Assembly (NCBI GenBank): GCA_022818135.1
Contig: JAFMSR010000016.1
Span: 42,850,236 to 42,914,235 of the forward strand
Source of the DNA: Saxidomus purpurata
Taxonomy: Eukaryota > Mollusca > Bivalvia > Venerida > Veneridae
Length of the DNA: 64,000 nucleotides
Reading direction: 5' to 3'
Part shown: positions 1 through 11,900 of the stretch, one piece after another
Position numbering within the stretch: the first letter of the stretch is position 1
Layout: each line of letters starts with the position of its first letter
Made by a program: the position numbers and the translations under genes
Notes under the pieces: generated by a model
Seen by the model: only the letters and a program-made list of their open reading frames with translations
What the model was told of the DNA's origin: nothing
Databases searched by the model: none

Positions 1-94
1 TCAACATATCAAACGGGGTTTTGAGTTTTACGTTTGGGGGGGGGGATGTTTTAATATTTTTGGACTTTGTAGTTTTTAGCTAGACTAAGTCTGA

Positions 95-1177
95 TTTTTA
101 GCTCACCTGAGCTGGCTCAGGGTGAGCTATTAGGATCGATGAATGTCCGTCGGACGTCGTCCGTCCACATTTAGTTCGTTAACACTCTAGTGGTCACATT
201 TTTTCCTCAGTTGTCACGAAACTTGGTCAGGATGTTTGTCCCAGTAATTACTCGGACGAGTTCGAATATGGGTCATCTGGGGTCAAAAACTAGGTCACAG
301 AGCCCAAAAATAGAAAAATCTTGTTAAGGCTCTAGAGGCTACTGTTTCAGTCCAAATATCCTGGCAATTTGTCAGAAAGGTTGTTTCTATGATTTCTAGC
401 TCAAGTTTTAATATGGGTCACCTGGGGTCAAAAACTAGGTCACACAGCCCAAATATGGAAAAACCTTGTTAACACTCTAGAGGTAACATTTTCAGCCCAA
501 ATACCTGGAAATTTGTCAGAAAGGTTGTTAAGTTGATTTCTAGCCCAAGTTCGAATATGGGTCATCTGGGGTCAAAAACTAGGTCACAGCCCAAATATGG
601 AAAAACCTTGTTAACACTCTAGATGTTACATTTTCAGCCCAGATATCCTTGAAATTTGTCAGAAAGTGCAGATCATGATCAGACAGCAAAATAATGAAAG
701 TGCAGATCATGATCAGACAGCTAAATTATGAAAGTGCAGATCATGATCAGACAGCTAAATAATGCATAGCAAACAGTGCAGATCATGATCAGACAGCAAA
801 AAATAAAAAGGCTGACAGTGCAGATCATGACCAGCCAACATACAATGAATAGCTTACAGTGCAGATCATGATCAGACAGCAAAAAAATGAATAGCCAACA
901 GTGCAGATCATGATCAGACAGCAAAATAATGAGGCCTAGAGCTTAGATATTCAGCATGTGGCAATAATTGACTCTCTACCAAGATTGTTCAAATCCTGAC
1001 CTCAGGGTCAAAATTAACCCTGCCTGGGGGGGGGGGGGTCTTTTGATTTTACATAGGCTTATTAAGAGGATATCATGAGCCAAAGGTAAAAATTGATCCT
1101 TTCTGCTATTAATAACCTTTTTATTTTTGCCAATGGTAGACAGGTGAGCGATACAGGGCCATCATGGCCCTCTTGTT
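95..1177 (+). mobile_element. Pearl/HINE-like element, AGCTCACC family, copy a
   Basis: Starts TTTTTAGCTCACCTGAGC..GGGTGAGCT, contains about three 145-bp units, then a minisatellite (663-925) and a tail of the copy-d type, and ends AGGTGAGCG..GGGCCATCATGGCCC..TCTTGTT. Confidence 0.6.
663..925 (+). repeat. GATCATGATC minisatellite
   Basis: Seven copies of GTGCAGATCATGATCAGACAGC (one with GACCAGCC), separated by AT-rich spacers, with spacing 27-45 bases. Each contains the palindrome GATCATGATC. It is a private expansion inside pearl copy a. Confidence 0.85.
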
Positions 1178-3015
1178 TCTTTTAACAACGACGTAATTGT
1201 TGCTTATTTGGGTATCCTGGGCACTCTTAACTAATTATACACAAGCTGCCAGATGTTTTCATAAATTGATTAATCAGCCGATGACACGTATTTACCGGAC
1301 GCAATTATCGTCTCTAAGTGTCACCAAAAATCAATATCCAATTAACAATACACAGACTAGACTGATTATCGGGTTTCTTTACAATAAACGCTGTGTAAAC
1401 GCTTGATTCAGATATCAATTTTAGGCCGCTTATATCATACCGGAAAAAAAACAAATATGACGTTGCACGTTGGGAAAAGTCTGCACCTCTTATTTTTGCC
1501 AAGTTTACCTTCAGATTCTTTAAATAATTGCAAATGGCAACATTTGCGATCGACAGCGGAGGTGAGTCAACACAATAACGTAATTCGCCAATGTACAGTA
1601 CCGGTAATTGTTCGACTGTCGTCTGCACATAGACACTCGCGGGACGACATTCGATATTGCGGATTTCATCACAAATGTATCTAGGATTGATTTTTATTTT
1701 TGGTTGATTCTCTTGGCCTCGCTTATAAGAAGAGGACCCCACTTTTAGGCAAAAATTGGGACTTTATTTCCTCGTCTTATAAGCGGGGAAATACGGTACA
1801 CGTGCATCTAAATATTTACTAGATTTGATTTTTTTTCAATTAATAGTAAATTATGCTGTGTACATATATAAGAAAGTGACTCATATGAACTCTTGACTGT
1901 TTTAATTTTAAATAATGATTTCTTATTGTTTATGCACTCTATGCAATTTCTTAATTTCACATAGTTTCTTCATTTTCATTTATTTTACTTTCTCATAGTA
2001 ATTAATCCGTGTTAAAAAAGTGACAATAAACATGGTGACACTTTGGGGACGCTATAATCCCTTAATTGGGTTGTTTATTCAGTATCGGTCGCTGTGAAAA
2101 AGACGGCAATTAGAGTAAAATATGCTTTTATAATAAATCCTTTGTCCCGCTTGAAAAATATCAAATGTATGCATCACATACATGTAAACATATTTGCAGT
2201 TACTTGCTGTGGTGGGTTATAAAATATTTTTAATTATTTATCTCTGGTGCTTCCACTCTTACTAACTGCAGGGTGTAGTACTTATGCTGTTAGATAGGTC
2301 CATAAAAGCATTCATTCGTTCGTTCGTACGTTCATTAATTCATTCAACTAACAGAAATACCTCTTGTTTCTTGGTCATTGTTTAGTGTGTCTTTGACAAG
2401 CTTAATTGTACAACATGTCCAACATTTGTATTTATTTGTTTCGTTCATTTTATTGATTCCATCCCAAATGAGTCTCGAGAGCGATTTATCTAAGTTGTAA
2501 GAACTTGTTTCGCATCGCTAAGTTTATAAAATTTTAGGTGACTTTAATTACAGTGATATTCATGTTTACTATTTATTCATTACATCTAATTTATTTGACT
2601 TACACATTTGCAATCTAGACATGCATACTTATTTGAAAGATGGACAATTAGGGCAAAATAAATTATGCAGTCACGTATTGTAGCACAATAAATGATTTCA
2701 AGTACATGTAAGTGTGAATTGCACTGATGTGGTTTCATAAAGAGACGGCTGAGTTTAGTCCTTTAACCAACCATAGCATCTTAATTTAATCTTAATTTGT
2801 ACATTACGGCCTCATATTTAATTATTTTAAGTAACACATACATCAAATTTACCAAAAAAAAGTTTATACTTTATAAGTGTTAAACACACGACACTCTCAA
2901 TTATCGATTATTTAAAAGGATTAACAGTCTGTTGAATGTGTGAAAAATCAATAATAGGCGATACCGGCGGATACCGGTACCGTCGTTTAGTAGGCACCCA
3001 AGTTTATGCAGTCTT
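1178..3015. other. No gene recognised
   Basis: AT-rich sequence without supported exons. About 1688-1796 ends in GGGGAAATACGGTA like the CCGTATTTC element at 20706-21475 and may be its decayed relative. Confidence 0.4.
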
Positions 3016-3893
3016 TATACCTCCCAAACAAAGATTATGGGGAATATAGGAGTCACCTGGTGGTTGGTCAGGCGGACGTGTGGTCAGGCATTTGGTCCGT
3101 TGCATTTTCCTTGTCCGGAGCATAACTTGAAAACTACTGGTTGGAATTCAATGCAACGGTCAAGCACATTGAGAGAAAGTGCAGTACACAAGAACAATAA
3201 CTCTATCTTGACTAATTACAGAGTTATTGCCCTTTGTAACTTTTCCTTGTCTGGAGCATAACTTGAAAACTGCTATTTGTAATTCAATACAACTTCATAC
3301 AATGATCAAGTAAAATGAGAGGAAGTGCAGTGTACAAGAACCGTAACTCCAATTTGACTTATTACAGAGTTTTTGCCATTTGTTTATTTTTCTTGTCCGA
3401 GGCATAACTTGAAAACTACTGGCTGGAATTCAATACAACTTCATATAATGGTCAAGCTCATTGAGATAAAGAGCAGTGCACAAGAACCATAACTCTTATC
3501 TTGAGTTATAACAGAGTTAGAACAGAGTTATTGCCCTTTAGTAATTTTCCTTGTCAAGAGCATAACTTGAAAGCTACTAGTTGAAATTCAATACAACTTT
3601 ATACAATGGTCAAGCACAACGAGAGAAAGTGCTTTGCACAAAAAACGTAACTTCATCTTGACTAATTACAGAGTTATTGCCATTTGTTTCTTTTTCTTGT
3701 TTCGGAGCATCACTTGAAAACTTCTGGTTGGAATTCAATAGAACTTTATTCAATGGTTAAGCACATTGAGAGGAAATGTAGTGCCAAGAACCATATCTCT
3801 AATTTAGTTTTTTTGCAAGGTATTTCGTTGCTACTAACTTCGCAGTTGATAAAGCGGTCTTTTGGGGGTATTAATCACATTTAGTGGTAGGTC
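3016..3893 (+). mobile_element. Pearl/HINE-like element, GGGGGTATA family, copy a
   Basis: Starts TATACCTCCCAAAC and ends TTTTGGGGGTATTAATCAC..AGTGGTAGGTCTAG. About five units of roughly 146 bp (cttgaaaactactggttggaattcaat in full or part) lie between. The open frames in it are repeat artefacts. Confidence 0.55.
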
Positions 3894-4045
3894 TAGTTGG
3901 TTTGGTTATCAAAAACTCAAGATTCTGTTGTTGAAGTAATATACTTATTTACAGGCTTTTTGCCAACTGTGGACTTAATTCTGTATATATTTTTGGAACT
4001 AGCATAAATTTGAGCTGCTGTTTATGTTTGTCTCTGTATTTGCAG

Positions 4046-4105
4046 GAATCACATCATCTCCAGTAACATCTGTTACAACACCAGTAGTACCTGGTTTTGA
4101 TACAA
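4046..4105 (+). CDS. Exon: Ser/Thr/Pro-rich linker
   Basis: A 60-base phase 1-1 exon between tttgcag and a GTAAGT donor. It encodes about 20 residues rich in T, S, P and V (ITSSPVTSVTTPVVPGFDT), typical of an O-glycosylated mucin-like spacer. It splices in frame to the next exon, giving T-C-G at the junction. It is the first exon I can support; earlier exons may lie upstream of the window. Confidence 0.7.
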
Positions 4106-7100
4106 GTAAGTTACCATGGCAACTATTTTCATCTTGAAGTGATCAGTGTTGTCTACACTATGAATGACCGAGTTAACTTCTGTCCCCTTGGTTCTTTAAA
4201 GTGACCAGTGTATAGCACCAACACACGTGACTACTACGTAGGCTTTGTATTTCTAACCAGTTCATCTCTAGATGGGTTGCAAACACTTATTTAAAAGTGT
4301 TTATGAAATTTCCAGTGCCCCTTTCTTAGTACCCTAGAGACACATTCTTTGTTTTGTTCATGTAACACTTGCCTATATATTTTCAAGTATAGGTTGATGT
4401 GCATGCAACATGAATATTGAAAATAATGCTGATGAGGTTTTGAAGTGGAATGTTGCACACGTTGAAATGATGGACATAGTTGCATTGCAGCAACAGAATC
4501 CATTGTGTTTTATGTTTTCAGCATGTGGCTTGCGGAATCTGGACGTAATTTTTGGTATTGCCTTGTCAAATATAACCAGTGAAACAGACTTTGAACACAT
4601 CAGAAACCTTATTAAAACTAGTATAGACAGTGCTGATGTTGAAACAAGGTCAACCCAGATAGGGTTCTTTGTTTATGGTGTTGGGTTTGAAACGTATGTT
4701 GTTGCCTTGGATACGTACAAGACACGCTCAGACCTTCATACCGCTGTTGATAGTCTCAACTTCATGCAGTCCACTAATAGTCCCTCTTTGCTTCTGGGAC
4801 TTGCTCAAGCTTTAGATATGTTCTCATATACAAGCAACAGACCAGAGGCACCGGATCTGTTATATATAATAGTGGATGATAACAATGACCTCACTGCAGC
4901 ATCCTCAGTTGTTCAGCAAGTGAGAGCAGCTAGAATACATCTAGATTTTATAGCTATAGGATTCAATGACCTAACAGAACTAGACAGTCTTGGAAATGTC
5001 ATTGATTTTGAGAGTTACGAGCGTCTTCAGCTGGCTATTTCAGGACAGTTTTACAGAAGTACTACATGCAGTAAGTATAGTGTATATATACAATCTCATA
5101 GGGGTATATTTATCATTCTAATATGCCTATTGTATTTTTCTATAGTTAATTGTAGTGTTTAAATATGATTTATGCACCTGGAATAGAAGACGGAGTTTCA
5201 TATATGGAAGTAGCTCTTTCTGGCTTTTTCAATTTACTCCCACGCAGAAATTACTATTGCATAAAACATAGAAATTGGAGTCATATCTGTAAAAGTACAT
5301 CTGTTGCACGAAAAAGATATGATTAAGAAACTGAAACTTGCTTTTGATTGTGACAGTTAAACCTTAGTATATCCTACACCTTGTTTTTTCCTTTAAAAGG
5401 CTCAGACAGTTCAGGACTAACCATCACAGTGTTTTTGTTCCCAGAGACAAAACACTGAACGAATGTGCTTACATCATCCCACTGATATCATCACTCCACA
5501 ACATTGTACACTTCCAGTTTATCTTGAACCACAAATTTAAGTGGAGAAAATAACAACAGCTCTTATTAGGCTTTATAATTAGAATAAAAATAATCTATGG
5601 CTTTGAGTTCTTTATTGCAATTGAAGCATTTCCAGTCGGTAATTTGCAAACAAATAATTTACTCTGGCTTTACCCCAGTGAATTATTTGGCCCAGTACAT
5701 AAACATCAGGCAATTTTGATAAAGCACTCTAAGCCATAGATTATTTCTTAATTGCATGCCAGGACATGTTGCTGTAAGTTACTGGTTTGAATCCTTGCTT
5801 CTGAATTGTAGTAAATTTATCTTCAAGTGTTCTGGTGACCAGCAATAAGGATGACAAGGTGTAGGCACCCTTGTTATATGGGAACACTTGTAGTTTATAA
5901 TTTTATCTTCAGATAGCACTGTGGCACTGTCTGATGAAACATTTAGTGTATGTTCTGCATTTTCTTTTATATGTGATTTACATTTCAGATTGTGGAGAAT
6001 TGAAAAGTCCTACAAATGGAACAGTTCTGTTTGACGACACATACTTCTTGGATGTTGCTATGTTTTCATGTAACCAAGGTTACAAGTTGATTGGTTCCCA
6101 GCAACTGGTATGTGAGTACGGAGGATTATGGAGTGGTTCCACTCCTACATGCTCACTGAAAGGTAAGAATGAAAGGTACAATGGAGTTCTGAAATGGTCA
6201 TTGTTCTGCCGTAACAAATGTCCAGCCTGTGTTACTATTGGCATGATGATTCATGATATACAAATGTACTGGTACAATTAGGTAGACATAGCAGTGTGAA
6301 GAACAGTAAAAAATAAAGGGAAATAACAACTAGGTGTAAATGCTCCATTCATCGTATCAGAATAAAGTGTTTTAGGCTCCAGTTGTGAATAAGAAACATA
6401 TTTAGTTGTTAATTTTACAGAACCATTTACTGTAGGAATTTTTGTTGCCATTTTCAGCCAATTTGACCTCAGTGGATCTGGTAATAAGTCTTAACTTGGT
6501 TCCCTCACCAAATGTTGACTTCACAAACAATCTGACATACTCTGCATACAAAGATCAAGTCAGGACTGCGGTATATATACATTTGTTATACTTTTTACCC
6601 TTTGTAGCATATACAAACTTGGGATGCTCAAAGGAAAAACATAACAGCTGGCAAGCATCTCTCTGACTGTCACTTTGTGCATCTTGTGTTATTTTAGTAC
6701 TTATACCCGCAAAGTTGCCCACAAAGATGGGCATATTAACATCTAATATCAAATATCTATCCGTTTGTTATGCCTGTGTCTGGCATTCCATGCTGAAACT
6801 TTGTCATGTATGAAGGGATTTGCAAATCATATGGCACACATTTTCAGCACATGAAAACAACTTGTTTTGTGCAAAACCCACGTCCCTACCTCAAAGGCCA
6901 AGGTCACCCTTAGAGTTTAAAGGTAATGGAAACCTGTATATCTGCACACATTCTTGTCCTGACTGTAACTCTGTTATGCATTGAAAGATTTTAAAATAAC
7001 ATGGCACAAATGTTCAGCACATGAAGATCATGTATTGCTTGCAAGAGCTATGACCTTACCTCAAAGGTCAAGGTCACAGAGTTTAAAGATCATGGAATAC

Positions 7101-8886
7101 TGTACACAGTCATGGTAACTCTGTCATGGATGGAGAGATTTAAAAGTAACATGACACAATTGTATTTGCTGAAAAACTTGTACTTTTTTTTTCAGCTTGA
7201 GAGACACTATCAAACCCTGATGGAGGACAATGCTGTGGAAATTATCATCAACTCCATGGGGTAAAGTTAAATAGAAAGACAGGAGTCTTAATTTATACAA
7301 CATCAAACTATTTTCATATTCTTCTTCATTAAATGTCCCCAAAGACTTGACAGAAGGGAGATATTGGATGGCCTTCACCTTGCTTTGGCTCTTTCTTCTC
7401 TCTCCCTGTCTGTTATGTGTGTGTGAGTGCATGCATCAATTTTAATGATTTTCCCAAGATTGAGAAAGGTTTTCATGAAACTTTGATCCAAAGATTTGCA
7501 ACACTCATTTTAATTAGTTGGTGCAAAATGTCTCTTGAGACCGTCCAAAACATAACCCAATATGGGGAGATTCTCTTATAGGGGGAATACATTCTGTCTT
7601 AGGTAACAATCAGGATGCCTTTATCGTAAAGGTCTATAGCAGGATAATAACCCAGCAGAATACCACAATAAATAGAAATAATAATTACGGCATTTTAAAT
7701 GCTTCCATGTATGAGTTTCATTTTAGAGGACTGAGATAGTGATTGCTATGAAAGGAAAGAAATGTAGATATTTGAACATACTCATAGACTGCATAATGCT
7801 GAAAGCTGTGTATTATTTAGTTTATCTTAAGTTTTTATTGCACATTGATATCATATGATGAAAACACAGTTTTTTGATTCTGTTACAGTTTACGTAGGAT
7901 GATGTGACATTGATGTAGCAGAAGAATCCAACATTATTCTGTAAATTTCATTGGATAATGTAAGGATTAAATCCTTTCCTGCATGCCTGATCAACATTTC
8001 TATGTAATTTGGTTGTAAACTTGTGCTAGTTATTATAATGTCACTGTGACATTACCCTGTGTGAACTGTATGTAAGTTAACGTCTGTCAGCATCAATAAC
8101 TCTTCTGTATTTACAGTCTGGGCAGTTTGCTTGTGAACTACACAGTTATTATCAGGAACACAGAAACAACAGCCCAGGAATTCTCACAATCAACAGCTAG
8201 TTTGGCACAGGGAGCAGCATTAGAAATACTCAATGAAAACTTGACAGTAACTAACATGAGCATTGCTGAAAATAATGGTAAGTGTTCATGTTAAAGTTGA
8301 AAACATATAAATCAAATACTTTCCTCTCTGCTGGTCCTGACATGAAAGACAATGAGCTTGCTCTGTCATGTATGCTAGAAATATTTGAATAGGTTGATGA
8401 ATTGCAATAGAAAAATTTCTGTGTTGCAGGAATCGAATTCAGAACAGGGAGCTATTTCAGTATTTGCTTTAGTAAGATATTATGTTTTAATGTAACTAAT
8501 AGATATATATATAATCATTAGCACAGTAAATATTGCATCATTGAAGTTTACAAATATTTTGAGTAAAATGTTGTAAATAAAAGAAATTGACCATTTTGCA
8601 TATAATGGAGAAGGTCTCACCAAACATGTACCTCGAATGACGGCGATGAACCTTAAAATCATATACAAACAAGCATATAATTGAGATCAGTGGGATTTTC
8701 AGTTAAATCTTGTAGGTATCTGAAGTACTGTATGTTACTTTCTATTTCCAGTAAATCTTGTGACATTATCAGCAGAGACATTGAGCTGTACAATGTTTAT
8801 AGAAGCAAATGGACCATGTGACCTGGGTTATATCTGTCAGCTTGTAAATGATGTTCCACAATGTGTGTATGTATCATTTTATATAG

Positions 8887-8934
<48 letters not shown>

Positions 8935-11900
8935 AAAAGGGGGGGGGAAAAAAAAAAAAAAAAGGGGGGGGGGGGGGGGGGGGGGGGGGGAAAAAAAAAA
9001 AAAAAAAAAAATTTTTTTTTATTTTTTTTTTAAAAAAAAAAATTTTTTTTCATTTTCAGGAGATTTTACTTAAAAATTTGGGCGATTGTATGAAAAATAA
9101 GGAAAAAGAACCAACATTTTAAAGGAAAACCGACCATTCCATTATTTTAACATTAAGTCGAGAAGGCTTGACCTAATTGCCGCTTGCTTTTGCACAGGAG
9201 TCTTTTGGAAAAATCTGGATTAAAATTAATGTGCCCGGGATTGCTTTTGCAGTTTTTTATTTATTCATTGTATACTTCTTGCACATGTCATTTTGTATGA
9301 GACAAGGTTTTCATACTCGCTTGTAAACCAAGAAAATCAGAAAATATGCTTAAAGTCCCATTAGCACTTAGGATGAAAAATTAATTGTAGCTCAAGACAG
9401 ATATCTTACCAGCGCAGTTGACTTTTTTTTTTTCTTATTTGTTGCTTTTTAAACCGAAAATACATGCTGTAAAATAGCAGAGTATTTTTCCAGTGATATT
9501 GTAACAAATAAGAAATGCTGTCTAACAATGGTCTTTGATAAAAAAGCAACAACAATTTGAAAGAAATGTTTTACATTGGTAAAGACTAAATGGAACACAA
9601 TTCTGTCAATATTCTATCCATAAGTTTTATTATCTATGCACAAGTTTCGAAAGTGGTAAAGGGACTTTAAATATTGTTTGTAAACACTTGTAACAGTAAT
9701 AGCCTTTAGGTTTGGTTAGTTAAACTAAGCTGTTCTAATAATTGTCAGGACTGTAAATAAGTCAGTTGTGATATTGTGTTTACTTACAGACCAGATCCAG
9801 CTACAGGTAGTGTATTCATAGACTTGACATGTGCTCTTATATAAAAGCTTTTAATTAACACCACAGTTATATGTTTATATTCACCATACAACAAAGCTTT
9901 ATACTATATCATAAGATTAGTTATTATACCTTGCTGAGGTGGAGGGGTTTTTGTGTTGTCTGTCAGTTTGAAACCATATTTAAGACACGGTTTGGAGTGT
10001 ATGTGTAAAGCACTCCTATAGGAATATAAGGCATGCCAAGTTTCAGTCAGATTGCCTGAGTTATGTCCCTTTGTAATTACATAATAATTCTGTTTTGTGT
10101 CTGGAGGATTTCTGAGATATGGCTTAAAATATTTATATTCAACTTTGTAGAAATGTTATAAGGTAAAGCAGTCCTGTAATTCTCAGACCAGTATGGTAGA
10201 TTAACTCTGACAGATTGTTTGGACATCACAAGTCTCTGTATGTAGATAAATAGTCCGATTTTAACAATAGACCTATCTTCAAGTTCAAATGTTGTTTTGC
10301 AACAGTGGAAATGTTGTAAAGTTGATCCTAGATTTTATGTTGTCTTTCAGATTGTGGATTTCCGGGTAGTTTTGTTAATGGAATGGTATCCACACCAGAA
10401 GGCACATTGTACGGAACTAATGCAACATATGCATGTATTACTGGATACATGATAGAGGGCAACTACACACGGACATGTCAGCCTACAAGACTGTGGCAGC
10501 CTGAAGCACCCACTTGTGTACTTGCTGGTATGTATGAGTTTATTGTATTCCCTCTCAAGTTCAGTTTTAAACTAAACTGAGTATATTTAACATCTATTTT
10601 TTGTGGAGCCACTGTAACACAGTAGTTGCACGGTTGCCCAAGCATTAAAGGGTCCTGATTTTGATCTTTACCAATGCCATGATTGAAGTATCCTTTTAAT
10701 TAATTCTCTCTGAGGTTCACTCACGGATTTCACCTGGCGCGAGTGTCAAGGGAAGTTGCTCAAAGTTTTTAGACCTTGTTTCACAAACAAGAAAAAATGA
10801 ATTAGTAAAAATAAATTAAATATATTATCCCAAGATCACATAATTTTGCATGAGGGTAACAAAAACATAGACTCTGATAGAAGTAGTGTAGAACAGGACA
10901 CATGAAATATAATTGTATGTAAATGTGTCAGAACAAATGCCAAACAGAGAGTAACCAAACTGTAATTTTGCAAGCAGATTTTAACATCAACCTTGATATT
11001 AACCTTTTGAACTACTTTCTTTTACAATGTGCATGTAAAATTTGCAAACATTTCAATATATACCCTAGAAGATATTGTGAAATATCATTGGGTATGTAAA
11101 ACAACCTCTACTTAATATAGAAAAGTTGAGGATCATGCTATAATATCTACTAATTGTTCCCTACATTTTCGTGTGTCTGTCATCAGATTGTGGAAATCTA
11201 ACTACCCCAGTGAATGGAATGTTAGAGCTGCCAGGAGGGACCACATATGGACAGCGAGTGAGATTCTCTTGTCTAGCTGGCTACAGCCTTGTGGGACAAA
11301 GAGAGCTGGTGTGTAGAGAAGACAGTTTGTGGAGTGGTGAGCCACCTGCCTGCCAGAGCATTGGTAAGAATTTGTATCAGTTAAAAATCAATTAAGTTAT
11401 AGATTGAGAAGAAAGGTGTGCCAGGTCTTGTTGATATGTTTATATTAGAATACTGAAGTGTTGCAATTTCTTATTTTTATGTATAGTAATGAACATGGCT
11501 GCTTTTTAGCCAGCTCAGGGTGAGCTATTAGGATCGATGAATGTCCGTCATCTGTCGTCCATCGTCCGTCCACAGTTAGTTCGTTAACACTCTAGTGGTC
11601 ACATTTTTGCCTCAATTGTCACGAAACTTGGTCAGGATGTTTGTCCCAGTAATTACTCGGACGAGTTCGAATATGGGTCATCTTGGATGAAAAACTAGGT
11701 CACATGACCAAAAAATAGAAACATCTTGTTAAGGCTCTAGAGGCTACTGTTTCAGTCCAAATATCCTGGCAATTTGTCAGAAAGGTTGTTTGGTTGATTT
11801 CTAGCTCAAGTTTCAATATGGGTCACCTGGGGTCAAAAACTAGGTCACACAGCCCAAATATGGAAAAACCTTGTTAACACTCTAGAGGTAACATTTTCAG

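Noticed and set aside
4410..4521. ATG-started extension of the vWA exon
   Set aside because: Upstream residues show no domain, and a good ttttcag acceptor at 4521 joins the linker exon in phase.
8760..9122. Lys/Gly/Phe-rich open frame
   Set aside because: Only 8752-8866 is a real exon; the rest reads through a homopolymer block after the splice donor.
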